62,000 bases of DNA from Symbiodinium natans (taxonomy: Eukaryota; Sar; Dinophyceae; Suessiales; Symbiodiniaceae): the NCBI GenBank assembly GCA_905221605.1, contig CAJNDS010000426.1, forward strand, positions 1 to 62,000. The letters are read 5' to 3'. The stretch's first letter is position 1; each line of letters starts with the position of its first letter. Below are positions 1-11,830 of this stretch, piece after piece. Position numbers and translations under genes: made by a program. The notes below the pieces were generated by a model. The model was not told the origin of the DNA. It did not search any database and worked only from the letters and a program-made list of their open reading frames with translations.

Positions 1-3000
1 TACAATTTCCTCCGCCGTTTGCAGGGTGGAGGGAATGGTTAGGATATCCTCACTTGGCCAGGCGCCGGACTGGGTGAGGAGCGAAGAACTCGTGTTGGCC
101 AGCATGGATGTTGAGCAGGAGGTGACCTCACTCGCTGGTGCTGCATGCCGGCGCTTGCGAAGGGAGTCTAGGCGCTGGGCTGAGCGATCATGAAGCTGCT
201 GAATGGGAGAGACGAGTTTAAGACGTGCAAAGAGCGCTGCTGTAGTTTCACGAGTTTTATGCACAGGGTTGTGTGTTACAGCTCGCACCTGTCTGGCATG
301 CCATGAACGGAGTGCCCGTGCCCGCCTTCCTGAGAGACCGATGGATTCAAGTCCAAAGGTGGCCGTAGACCAGACGGTGGCTCTCCAGACAAGCAGCCTA
401 GATGCGGTTTTTGTTCTGCGCTTATTGTGAATGAATTTGCGCACAGTCTGTTTTTTCTTCGCCGCTCTCTCTTGTCTTAAGGAATAAGTAAGATCTTCCG
501 GGTTTGAGTAGCTGACCATAACCCCTAGATACTTGAAGGAGTCTACCAGCTCGAAGGAAGGAAGGGAGGGGAGAGGGGGAAGAACAGAGGAAGTCGAGAG
601 CAGAATTGGCCGTCTTGGTTGCTCTGGGGCATCTATGTTCCAGACCGTAACCTTCCGGCCTGAGCGGAGCTCCTGTGACTTGAAGAGCTTCTTGGCATGC
701 TGTGCGTGGCGACCTGCTAGTAGTTTGACCATGATGTTGCACTTGGCATAATTTACTTCTAGTCCGGCTTCTTGCAGGTAATGCAGTAACAATCTGACCA
801 TGTCATGAGCCGCGTAGAGATCGGACCAGTTGTGGATGTCACGGTGAATGACGAGGTCATCCGCAAAGCCTGTGAGGAACTGCTGTATGGGAGGGAACCC
901 TATGTGGGTAGCCATAAGCCGGAACGCCTCCGTGATGACCAGGGAGAAGAGAGAGGGGGCTAGTTTGCAGCCTTGCTTTATACCTCTTGTTGAGGTGACT
1001 GTGTCCTGGCTTCTTCCATAGCGCAAGTTATACTGGGCTTCCCTATGAAGGGACGCAACCAGCTCAACGTCTTCGGGTGAGGCCCCGTAAGTTATTAGTG
1101 AGCGCAAGAGAGCCTCTCTACTTGTTTTGTCAAAAGCTTGAGAGAGGTCTAGTGAGAAGGTGAAGCCTCCAATCAGATCCGGCTTACCCTTCTTGCGCTT
1201 GGGAGTGCAGAACCTGTCCGGTGCTCGGGATCGAAGCATGGCTCGGACACGCCTTGCGTGGCCAATTACCCGGAGTTGGGCGTCGGCGATACCGCGGCCT
1301 GGAATATAGGCAAATTGAGGGGAGGCAAAGTGGGCCTTCTTAAAGAGGGGGTCGAGCCGTCTCCTAGCCTCAGAGGCTATGCCTTTGCCATCTGGCCTAA
1401 TGATGCCTAGCGGTCGCAAGTTCTCCGGCTTAGAGGCAGGTTTAGAGGGCTTGGGTATGAAGCTAAGGTCTGCTGATTTGGCCGTAGTAGGCAGCGAGGG
1501 TGGCTCGGCTTGATTCAGTGGTGCTGTGTTATGCCGAGGTTCGCTCTTCCCTTGGCAGGAGGTGACCTCGCACGCCGGATGGGTCAGAGCGGGAGGCAGA
1601 GGCACCGCTTCAAGATAGTCGCAGTAATTATCGGCCACTGTTGAGGCACAAAGGCGGTACATGGATGCTGGGGCAGATCCTTGCGGTACTGCCTTTTCCG
1701 GCTTTATAGAGGCTATGCCTTTTGCCAGACTGCTTTTGTCCAGCTTGGGCAAGGCTTGGCCTACGCCACTGGCTAGGGGGGGATGCGAGGAGAAGATTGA
1801 AAGACTATGTCTCTTTAGCTCTGCTAGCCCCTCGGACTCAGTTAGGATACGGCCGCATGGCGATCTGAGGCAGACTCTAGGTGCAGGAGACCAGGGAGCT
1901 ACATGTTTTAAAGAGCGATATGCCGCATGTGGATCTCGTTTGACCTTCTCAGAAATCTCTGTCAGAGTGCGATGAGTCCTTTCTCGGGCCTGATTTTTTA
2001 TCTGGAGGGCATGTGTCTTGGCTGCCTCGTCTAGTGAGCGCTGAGCCTGTTTGAGGTGCTCGGTGCGAGCCATCTTATTTATGACGTCATCCTCACGTCT
2101 TAGGTTCCTTAGTGCAGTCTGCCGATTGTTATGAAGCCGCCACAGAGGTTGTGCTGTCGGAGCTGCGTCTGAGGTGCCTGCTCCTGGGTCCCTCGGTTGG
2201 AAGTTCTTGGCATGTTCGAGAAGAAGCTCGTTGACCTCATCAGGGTGAAGAGGCTCGCCATTCTTCTGCGCTCGGAGTTTATCAACGTCCTGTGCAACTT
2301 GGTCTCGCAGGGTTTTAGCCAGAGGAGTATTTTGTCTAACATGTTGAGCCAGTAGGGACTTTTGTTTAGAAGGGACTACTGGCTGAGTTTTGGTCGAGAA
2401 CGGTTGTCTCCAGACCTTCTTGAGCGGTACTGCCGTCCGGAGTGGCGTGTGTTTGCCGCCTTTACGCCATGCTCCCAGCTTAAAGTCCTTGAGGACACAC
2501 ACTTTGCGGGCTAGCTGAGCAGCATAGAATTTGGATGTCAAGATAAAATCTATCTGAGAGCTGCCCTGTGGCGAGGTGAAGGTGTTTGCCTTACGCCCTT
2601 GCCATGTGTTAAGCGCAACTAGAGAGTTTCGCTGAAGAAACTTCTGGAACTGCTTCTGAACCGGTTTGTGCTTAGAAGACCCTGCCGGTACCACTCCCCC
2701 TACATAGGGGGGATTAGGTTTTAGGGACGAGTTGAAGTCGCCCGCCAGTACCGGAACAGTGCGCTGTGATAGGTTGGAGAGGGACTTGCCTAGGGAGGAG
2801 AGAACTTTGCTCTGGGTGGCATAGTGGTCTTGCTCCGTCATGCCCCGCTGCTTAGTGTACTGATAGCAGTTGAGCAGGAGCACTGGGTGACCTCGGACTT
2901 CGCAGTGAACCTCGTGAGCACGGCCTGGGTGTAGATCCTGCCAGCGCAGTGTTGCAGAGTCTATGCTAGGCGATAGTAGAGTGAGAACACCCGCTGAGCG

Positions 3001-3486
3001 CCGGTGCTTAGGCTGTCCGGGCAACTGGGGTGTTTGAGCGGGAGGGGACCTCACGAGCTCTTCATCCGGTAGACCGCCTGAAACAGCTGTCCAGCCATGC
3101 ACTTGAAATTGGGATGAGGTAGTCCAGTGGGTTTCCTGGATAAAGATAACATCAAGGTCCTGCTGATGTTGCAGCCACTCCTTGAACTCTGCCCACAATT
3201 GCTGGCTTAATCCACCTGCATTCCATGAGAAAACTCGCAGTGGTTTGGCGTCGCGACCGCCTCTGGGGTGACGCCTGCGCGGTTGCCTAAGAGGAAGCTG
3301 CGGTGCAAATTGAGCATGCATGTTTTCCTTAGTCTCCTGGCTTGCACTAGGTGCAGCCGTGCCTGCGCTTGCCTGTGCCTGGCTTAGAGGCAAATTTGTC
3401 CTTCGATATGGTACTGCGCAACCGTCCCTTAAGGCTCGGTGACAGGCCCGACGATAGGAGTGTTTCCGAATTAAACCCTCTGCCAT
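1..3486 (-). CDS. LINE-A polyprotein: AP-endonuclease-like nuclease and reverse transcriptase (partial, C-terminus off window)
   Basis: The minus-strand frame is open without a stop from 3636 to base 1; the first in-frame ATG is at 3484-3486, giving at least 1162 codons. The endonuclease begins near residue 85 (VFSWNAGGL, Asn about 89), then IFIQETHW (catalytic Glu about 118) and AGDFN (Asp about 250). The central ~400 residues are basic and unassigned. The RT follows with DLSQAFDKT (Asp about 780), a RGIKQGC-type palm motif, and FADDLVIH (Asp about 876-877). After the RT comes a thumb-like segment with KYLGVMVSYS. All expected catalytic residues seen are intact, so this copy may be recent or active. 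The product would nick target DNA and prime reverse transcription of its own RNA. Upstream codons 3487-3636 are open but lack ATG. Confidence 0.92.
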   Translation of the reverse strand, partial: MAEGLIRKHSYRRACHRALRDGCAVPYRRTNLPLSQAQASAGTAAPSASQETKENMHAQFAPQLPLRQPRRRHPRGGRDAKPLRVFSWNAGGLSQQLWAEFKEWLQHQQDLDVIFIQETHWTTSSQFQVHGWTAVSGGLPDEELVRSPPAQTPQLPGQPKHRRSAGVLTLLSPSIDSATLRWQDLHPGRAHEVHCEVRGHPVLLLNCYQYTKQRGMTEQDHYATQSKVLSSLGKSLSNLSQRTVPVLAGDFNSSLKPNPPYVGGVVPAGSSKHKPVQKQFQKFLQRNSLVALNTWQGRKANTFTSPQGSSQIDFILTSKFYAAQLARKVCVLKDFKLGAWRKGGKHTPLRTAVPLKKVWRQPFSTKTQPVVPSKQKSLLAQHVRQNTPLAKTLRDQVAQDVDKLRAQKNGEPLHPDEVNELLLEHAKNFQPRDPGAGTSDAAPTAQPLWRLHNNRQTALRNLRREDDVINKMARTEHLKQAQRSLDEAAKTHALQIKNQARERTHRTLTEISEKVKRDPHAAYRSLKHVAPWSPAPRVCLRSPCGRILTESEGLAELKRHSLSIFSSHPPLASGVGQALPKLDKSSLAKGIASIKPEKAVPQGSAPASMYRLCASTVADNYCDYLEAVPLPPALTHPACEVTSCQGKSEPRHNTAPLNQAEPPSLPTTAKSADLSFIPKPSKPASKPENLRPLGIIRPDGKGIASEARRRLDPLFKKAHFASPQFAYIPGRGIADAQLRVIGHARRVRAMLRSRAPDRFCTPKRKKGKPDLIGGFTFSLDLSQAFDKTSREALLRSLITYGASPEDVELVASLHREAQYNLRYGRSQDTVTSTRGIKQGCKLAPSLFSLVITEAFRLMATHIGFPPIQQFLTGFADDLVIHRDIHNWSDLYAAHDMVRLLLHYLQEAGLEVNYAKCNIMVKLLAGRHAQHAKKLFKSQELRSGRKVTVWNIDAPEQPRRPILLSTSSVLPPLPSLPSFELVDSFKYLGVMVSYSNPEDLTYSLRQERAAKKKQTVRKFIHNKRRTKTASRLLVWRATVWSTATFGLESIGLSGRRARALRSWHARQVRAVTHNPVHKTRETTAALFARLKLVSPIQQLHDRSAQRLDSLRKRRHAAPASEVTSCSTSMLANTSSSLLTQSGAWPSEDILTIPSTLQTAEEIV

Positions 3487-3817
3487 CCGCTTGTTTCGAC
3501 TGAGGTGCCGAAGCACGATCAGACTCCCCTCGTCCTGCGGAAAGACGAGAACCCTCACACTTAGGAGTGAAAGATGCAGTCTAAGACGATCTAAGTTCTC
3601 CCCCCGGAATTGGGACCGGGCCAGCTCGTGGATATGCTATCTGCGGCAGAATCTCAAAATGCTTGGGGCTAAAGCCTCCAAGTGACCATCAGCTGGCAAA
3701 AGCTAGAAAGTCTTGAGATGTTAAGAGGGCCCCGAAAGACTGTTAAAGAGATGAAGTTCGGGGCCTTGGCCGGTTCGACAGCTACCATGCGCGGGCGGCT
3801 TGAGCTGGTAGTGCTTG
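3487..3817 (-). other. LINE-A 5' region, no ORF
   Basis: Region between the LINE-A start codon and the telomere-like repeats. The LINE frame remains open to 3636 and is then closed by a stop at 3637-3639. I see no second ORF (ORF1/gag) of credible length here; the most likely role is LINE 5' UTR. Confidence 0.5.
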
Positions 3818-3845
3818 TTTAGGGTTTAGGGTTTAGGGTTTAGGG
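3818..3845 (+). repeat. Interstitial telomeric repeat, (TTTAGGG)4
   Basis: Four perfect TTTAGGG heptamers in a row. In LINE-A sense (minus strand) they read (CCCTAAA)4 immediately upstream of the element. TTTAGGG is the plant-type telomere unit also reported for dinoflagellates. Confidence 0.95.
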
Positions 3846-3945
3846 CAACAACACACACAACAACACACACAACAACACACGCAACAACACGCAACAACAC
3901 GAAAAACCACACGCAACAACACACCACAACAACAACAACAACATT
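3846..3945 (+). repeat. CA/CAACA-rich microsatellite
   Basis: About 100 bp built of CAACA and CACACA words, abutting the telomeric repeats. Compositionally kin to the larger CAA array at 4482. Confidence 0.9.
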
Positions 3946-4470
3946 TTGCATTGCACTCACTGCCAGAATCAGCATGTGGACCTCTGATCACTTTGGATCC
4001 TCGGCACGTCGGCTACTCTGTATCCGCCTTGGGAGCTCCAGCAGTCTTTGCTAGTTCGTACTTCACGCCCCTCAGGGCTGCTGAAAGGATTGTTGTGCAC
4101 AGCTATGTTCGAGTATGTGGAATGCATCCGCCCCTCAGGGCTGCGATAGCGCTGTGCTGGCTGGGCACCCTACGACCGCTTCCTACTGGCTCACCTGCAC
4201 CCGCGACTGCTGCAGTGCCGGCTGGCCCCGATGTTATGTTGCAGGCTATAGCTGTGCGCTAGCTGAGTTTGGTGTGATTAAGGCGGGCAAGTGTGATATA
4301 GAAGGTCTCACCCGCCTTTTTTATTTCACAGTCCGGCCTTTTGGACTTCGAGAGGATCGCTTCCTCCAGATTGCCAGGTCTCACTACCTGCTATACTGAA
4401 TCTGCTTTGGCAGAGTACTTAAGGATATTCAGGAGGAAACCTCCTGATCTGATGCAATGAATCAATGAAG
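3946..4470. other. No recognisable gene; duplicated 16-bp word
   Basis: Short open frames here do not resemble any family I know. The word CGCCCCTCAGGGCTGC occurs twice, 63 bp apart (about 4067 and 4130), and is itself partly palindromic (CCCTCAGGG). Confidence 0.4.
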
Positions 4471-4481
4471 AATTTGATGCT

Positions 4482-5018
<537 letters not shown>

Positions 5019-5820
5019 CGATAGATGCACAAACGATGCTTCCTCGGAACCTGACCAATTCAAACAAGACACGTGTTAAAACATTCATCTACGAAGTGTC
5101 GAGTTGGAGCCGCGCTCTTGGTCAGGTACTTACCTTTTCCAAAAGCCAGTAAAGAAAAAAACATGCAAAATTGTTTTTGGTTTGGCTGCTGTTGGATAAT
5201 ACAACGTGGATTCCGAATCCGTACACTTTCCAAACTGTTGTAAAGCAATAACGACTCACTTAAATCCAAAACTAAACCCTTGGCACATACAACCCCTTCG
5301 TCTCAGTACAAGCTGTTGAAAGCGAATCTGGATTTGATCCAAGGTTTGCTCCGGAACACCTAGCCTAAGTTCTGTGGCGGCACAGTCTCTGAAAAATCGT
5401 TTCCGTCATGAAAGCCCCACAGCGGCCGAGATTGTGATGCTGCGCGGCCACCTTGCCCTCGCCCTCAAGAAACCCCGAGCCGAGGCAAAGGTTGACCTTG
5501 CCCGCGAAAGGGTTGGAGCCGCTGCGGGTGCTCGCAAGCCCAAGAGAATGGGCACCCCCCCTTTGGACAAAGGGGCGCTTAAGCCCCCCTTTAAGCCCCC
5601 CCGTAAGCCCCTTCAAGGGGTCCCTGCAAAGGCGGTCCCTTCGGGGGGGGGGGGGGGGCAAAGGGTCAAAGCCCTTAAGCCCCCCCTAAATGAAATTTTC
5701 AAAGGTCACTTTCTGCACAATATCAAACTGTATGTAAAACTACCAAACTCATGACTGTTCAATCTATCTTCTTGACAAAGCAACAATGCAGGCAGTCAAC
5801 TGTCAGATGCAATCACTCGC
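5019..5820. other. Intergenic; G/C homopolymer runs and small hairpins
   Basis: No recognisable coding sequence. 5557-5690 holds repeated C-runs joined by TTTAAG or GTAAG, a CCCCTTT/AAAGGGG hairpin near 5561-5579, and a G-run of about 16 at 5642-5658. Confidence 0.5.
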
Positions 5821-5837
5821 TCAATGATCCTTTGTGT

Positions 5838-5903
5838 CTTGAGCCTTGAGCCAATCCTTGTTGGCATCTTGAGCCACTTGAGCCTTGAGCCACTTGAGCC
5901 AAT
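5838..5903 (-). repeat. Six tandem partial spliced-leader relics
   Basis: On the minus strand GCTCAAG occurs six times in 66 bp, extended leftward to TGGCTCAAG four times and to ATTGGCTCAAG twice. The dinoflagellate spliced leader ends in TTTTGGCTCAAG, so each unit matches its 3' terminal 7-10 nt. Tandem truncated relics of this sort are known where trans-spliced mRNAs have been reverse transcribed and re-inserted. No gene body is recognisable downstream on the minus strand (below 5838), so the retroposed sequence would be decayed or non-coding. Confidence 0.6.
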
Positions 5904-8900
5904 GCATCATGGACATGGCAATGTCCACTGTCCACATGCCAATGTTCTCTGTCAGTGTTGCATGTTGTTCATGCAACGGACAATGTACATGTGCAGGAAG
6001 CAAAGCTTAATCCTAGCACCGTCCCTTGAATGGATGCTTCAGCAATCATTCACACTAACAGCTTTACAACATATAACTGTACAACAATTTTTGATGCTGC
6101 CGACCTTCTTGTGGGTCAATCTTCATTTTGTTCTAGCGCAGTCATCCTGTTACTTGATAAAACAAAGACAACGGTCTGGGACTGGCATCTTGTGGCCAAT
6201 TTCTTGTTCTAGAGTTCCATGACCTTTACAATCGCAAGATCAACAACCGCGTTGAATGAATGACTTAGCAATCATCCAAACACAGCTTACTCGCAGTCAA
6301 TAGAACCAGAAACTAGAGACCAATGAATTAGAAAGCATTTCTGCCAACGGGGCTCAATGAGCTCAGTTCTTCTTCACGTCAAGACTGCAATAACTTTTGG
6401 TTGCAGTCAACCTATCCGAAGGCATTCTTGGATTTGGCAATCTTTCTGCACCAAAGGCTCGTCACTTCGTGTGACACTCTGAGAAATGGCTTGATGTCCC
6501 AATGAGTAGGTCAATGTGACTCAACATGCTCAATACGGCAGGTCTTGCAACATAGGTGGAGTTGCAATGACTTTCCAGATCCAAGTTCAATACGGTGTCC
6601 AACACCGTACCGAGGATCTCAATGAAAGCAGTCCAATCGCAATCATTCGTCTTCTTCCGGAAACAACGCAAAACATCCCATGAAGCAGTCTGCAAACAAA
6701 AACAATCACTGTTTGTGCAATTGAAACTTGCAGCATGAGAACAGTGACAGAACCAAACTAATTTGGTAGAACCTCAATACTGTACGAAGAGGTTCAAAAG
6801 AAGCAGCTGACCAATGAGTAATGCTGAGACAATGCTGTCACTGAAGTAGAATCAAAACCAGCTTGCATCTAACGCAATCCAGAAGATCCACGAGCGCAGT
6901 CTCAAAACAGTAGTCGAAATGCTACTTTGGATAAGGGCCACAATAGACAGTCCAAGTCTGTTCTCTTGAACAATGACCCTTATAACTTCCAGACCAAGCA
7001 ACGCCGCGTAGAGATAGCAACGCCAGATATATGGCTTCCTGAAACCAGTGTATGTCAACCACAAAGAAGATAATGTTGACTTCACATTAGGAATTCCCGC
7101 CGCAACTGTAAAATCCAGCTGCCGGAACACAATAATGTAGCCCGCCGCAATTATAAAATCCAGCCCGGAATATTTGTTTTTTACGGGCGTGGTGCTACTA
7201 CCTAATACTAAAACTAATAGTACGTCCTACCAGGATTCAGGCGAATATAATTGAGGAGGCCCTGGCCGGAGAGATTGATCAATCAAGGGGGGGGGTTTAT
7301 TAATGCGAAGTCAACATTATCACCAATCAACTCGGCCTGAAATCAAACGGTAGATAAGCAAAGCAACCCATAAAACCATTCCATCATCCAAAGAACTCTC
7401 ATGCACTGATACAGTCGCCAATCAAATCTGACTCCACGTAAAACTTGAATTCCAATATTGTACAGCTCTGGGTTGTGAGCCCAATCAAGCGTTCCAGCAA
7501 GCTCGCGGCGACCAGCGATATTCGATCTCACTGTGGTCGAATAGCAACTGCGAATACCTCCAAGCATATGTCAATCCCAATCAACGATACATCGTCTCGC
7601 TCTCAATGACCAGAGTGGTCAACGCATAACGTTTGCAGAATACCAATCACCACCAGTGTCCATATTAGCTCTTCGTGACCGTCATAAAATCAAGCATCAT
7701 TGGTGATGTCCCCTGCAATATACGTAGGACCATCTGTCTGTCAAAGGGCAACGTCACATCGTGAAATCACAATCGCATCGGCGAAGTGTGCGACGTAAGG
7801 ATCAATGGCTCTCAACAATTGCCATGAAGAAACATCACGCGGAAGCAATATCCGCCCAATGTGAAAAATTCGAAGCAATGAATATCAGACACCACCAATC
7901 CTTAGTGCATCCTGCTCAAATCCAGCATGTTGCCACAGTATCTGGCGCCTTTCAACAATACAGGCAATCTCGCCAGTCTTCTTCTCGTAAAGCAATGCTC
8001 TAAACCAAGAGGCGTTTGACAACGTGCTACCTCTCACTAAAAAAGCAGCAAAGCAATCAGCTGTAGGAAATGATGCTGCAATCCTGCAACGAGGCAGTGA
8101 ACCAGACACAAGCTCAATCCATACCTGTCAACAGCTTCTCGAGGTCAATAAGCTGTTGTCAGCCAAGCGCTGGGCAATGGACTCCAGAGGATGAGCGCGT
8201 CGCCAGAAAACCCAATGCCACTGACATGCTATATAAGGGGAAATGGATAAGCCACTTCGTCACACTCGGCACCATGCAGAAAAATGGCACTACTCGTTCG
8301 CGCAACTGTTCACCAATCTCACACGCTGACTGCAATGTAGCATACACCGCCAAAGTAAAGGAACAATGCTTCATCTGAATCTTGTGATCAGTCTGCGGAA
8401 CGCAAACCAATCTGCTGCGGTCTTGAAAGAGGGAACTTGAATCACGCACTCAATGCGCAAGCAGCGCAGGTAGTGACGATGAGCTGCTGCACAATGAAAC
8501 TCTGAGTATCCGTGTTGGGCAACACAAACTCAATCCGAAGACTTGCCAATGCCTCGCACTGTACAGTACAAACGCCATCTTCGTGAGTCTCGAATGGTCT
8601 TGTTATGGCAATCCGAAGAACCAAAAAGCAATCACTGGCACTGAAGGGAAAAATCATCATTCATGTACTCAACACAAACTATGAAGTCAAAGTCTGCAAT
8701 AATACTCTTCTGCCATCTGCACAGTCAAACCAATCCGAGTGGACATGCAGTTCGTGGAATCAGCAAAGTGTGTCTCCAATTGTTGAAGCTATACAAGAAT
8801 ACAACCAGTCTGAACAAACGAAGTAGTAGAGACAATGCTCAAGCAATCCCGCGGAAACCATCTCCAGCAGAATGAATGGCAACCATTTGCCCTTCCCACT

Positions 8901-11830
8901 TGTACTCGTCGCAAAGAAAACGCAATCGCAGTACTGGAGAAAACTTTAAAACCCTGGCTACAATCAGGGATCAGGGCGTAGGACGAATGAGCAATCGCAT
9001 CTGCCAGTTTCAAGAAAACAACAACACTAGGTCAAGGCCAATCAGAACGGTCGCTCCTTCTATGTGCAAGAAGAGATTCTGCCCCTGAAGGAACAATGGA
9101 GGAAAATCACCTACCAATGTTTCCTGAGGTCTGGCTCCCATATATACTTGCTCCTCGGCTGCCTCGGCTATAGGAAACAACTTCGGGCAATTCACCCTTC
9201 AGTCGGTTCCTAAAGATCCTTAGCGGAATCATTCAAAACAGGTTCGTCAAAACCAACGCTAGACCACAATGCTCTCAAGAACTTTCTGGCGGTCCAATCC
9301 TAACGAACAATATGACTGAGATCTAAGCGCAGTACAGATAGGGTCCGGGGCAATAAGCAACTGTAACTAAGGCCTGGACGGCGGACACCAACAAGCAGCT
9401 GAGCAATGTGCATCAGTGATATCAACAAATCTGGCACCGATTTTTCACGCGAAGAAGCACAATCGGCTCTTCACGATATCAATCTCTAGGATGCAAAGAA
9501 AGCAAACCACACACGACAACTCGACCAACGAAGTAGAAACACATTGCAAATCAGCCACTCAATCAACGCATAAATCAGATCAACAATTCAAGCCTTCAGG
9601 CAATACCTGGAGTCAATGCCGACTCCTGGAGTCAATACTGACTCCTTCCTCCTCTCCGTCCCTCGGCTAAGGCTTCAGCCGCAAGCCGAACAACAAAAGG
9701 GATGGGAAGGCGGGAGAACGAGAGGACCAATCAACACGGACAACTCAGCAACACAAAAGCAAAGCACGCAAGCCAAGCGCATCAACCAAGGACGCCAAAT
9801 GCACTAACCCAGGCAAAACAGGAGCTCGTCAGGGGCCAATCGCCATCAGTAAGAGGCGTCACCTCTCTCATAGCTGGCAATGTGCAATAAGCAACCGAGG
9901 AAAACCAATTCACTCCAACACGCCATAATGTAGACAAGACAACCGACCAAGCAAACGGGGCAAGGCAAAACCAACTGGTGTAGCAATTACACGTTGCTGT
10001 TGGCAAAGGTGCCGCACAGAAGCCATCACTTCAATCTGCAGCACTAAAACTTCAAGAAGACGCACAAACAAGATCAATACCGATCTGTCTCCGCAAGCGC
10101 GCTTGCGCCAATGATTCGGGCAATGTCACCCGACAGTGACCAAAGTGATTACGCACGCCAATGAACACAGCGCAAATGTATTCCGAGGCAATCAATCAAG
10201 CAAGTACGTAAGCAATACCAACTTCCAGCTTCAACTGCTCAAGCCAGGTTTTCAGCACCATCACCTTCGTCAAGGTGCTATACAGCACACCGCTTCTGCA
10301 AGAAACACGCGCAATGTAAACAGGCCATGCAAAACCGACACCAGCAACACGCACAACCAACTCAACTCTCAATAGTCAAGCGACAATCACATCTTGCAAG
10401 TGGAGCTCAATCTGACGTGCAAGACTAGAGAAGCACGCTCCTCCAATGATCTTGCCGAGAGACCAAAACAGGCAACCAAAACTCGACACACCATAAGCAA
10501 CTGCTACAAGTATGCAATCAGCACAAACGCTCCACAGGCAGACTGAATGAACAATCTGGCCTGCTAAGCAATGGGAACAGGCTCCCACCTTGATTCTGCC
10601 AGTCGCTTCAAAACCAAAACACTGGGCACATCAAGTCAACAAGCAATTTCACACCTAAGCAGTCACTCAGACAACCTCTCAAATCTGCCATACAATGCGC
10701 AAGCTTCCAAACCAAAACATTTGAGGATCAACAGGTCCGATCATGAGTCGTAGGAGTTGTAGGCACAACTGTTTTCCAATCAATGTAGCAGCGACAACGC
10801 GGCACAGAGCAACCAAAACCAGCTTCAAGCGGCGACAGCGACCTGGCTGCAATCGAGCACGACAGACAACAAAGCCAACACAACAACGACGAAGTCAGGC
10901 AAGGAATCAATCAGCTCACTCCTTCAAGCACAACTGCCATGCGCATTAGCAATCCTGCAGAATGAGGTATTCCTCTGATCAGTTTCAAGACAACATTCAT
11001 ACGTGCCTTTCAATACTGTCCCGAGTGAACGGAACACGAAAATGCACTTCTCTCAAATGCAAGGAACCGACCAAGGACCATCACAAGTATGCAATCCAAG
11101 CAGACAAGCACACGCAGATCCATCAATCACGCTTCAAGCAAGACAATCAAAACGTTTCCAATGCTCTGATGTGCGCCGACCTCTGAGCCGTCAAGAAACA
11201 AGCCATCGTCAATCCAACGCGCTCTGGAAAAAATGATTAGCATCAACCAACCGAGAACAAACCAAGCACGCAGCTCGTGCCTCAACGCACTCCTTGCTGC
11301 AACCAAGGTACAACGACAATCATGCTCACACATGCTCAAGCAAGGGCAACAGCACGGTCCAATGCTTCATGCCAATGACAGTTCGACTCACCAAGAAACG
11401 ACAACTTTCAAACAACTTGCCCAATCCGAGCTTCACTGGCGCTTACAAGGTCGCAGCCAACCCGCCCTCACCAATGCCTGAGCTGTCAAGGCAGCTAGCG
11501 CAGTTATAGAGGCTCAACTGTACACAACGGCTTGGGACCACTGCTTTAAAGTACGCAGAAAACCATTCGACCAACAATTCCAGTCTTCACAGGCCACATC
11601 TCTCAAATACGAAGCACAACCAATACAACAATGGACACCTGCAATGCCTTTCAAATTCTCACGCAAGCACTCCCAAGTGCTACACTGCTACACAATGTTT
11701 AAGGCTTTTGAGTAAAGGTGCGCACTCACAGTAAACAGGTATGAGACAGAGTCTCAATATTCGGCCGAAGGAACTGCACACAGTTCCAACCAACGTAGCT
11801 ACGACACCGTTTTAGCAATACACCTTACTA
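5904..11830 (+). other. Gene-free block with extreme plus-strand CAA/CAAT excess
   Basis: About 5.9 kb without any recognisable protein or RNA gene. CAAT occurs roughly every 30-45 bp in the stretches I counted (8 to 12 occurrences per 300-550 bp, against one per 256 expected at even composition). In 10141-10380 I count about 21 CAA trinucleotides and almost no TTG. The sequences between the CAA words look unique rather than tandem. Open frames here are short and of no known family. Confidence 0.6.
7094..7163 (+). repeat. Imperfect direct duplication of a 24-bp word
   Basis: CCCGCCGCAACTGTAAAATC at about 7095 recurs as CCCGCCGCAATTATAAAATC at about 7140, 45 bp apart, with matching flanks. 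Confidence 0.6.

Larger units (their letters stand above)
1..3845 (-). mobile_element. LINE-A: non-LTR retrotransposon (APE + RT type), 3' end outside window
   Basis: A minus-strand non-LTR retrotransposon whose 5' side lies at the right and whose 3' part runs off the left edge. It contains one long ORF (separate entry) preceded by about 330 bp of possible 5' UTR and then four TTTAGGG units. The APE-type endonuclease N-terminal to the RT places it among APE LINEs rather than R2-like LINEs. It is unlike the LINE-B family at 29.7-39.3 kb, whose copies are heavily rearranged. No target-site duplication or poly-A tail can be assessed because the 3' end is missing. Confidence 0.9.
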
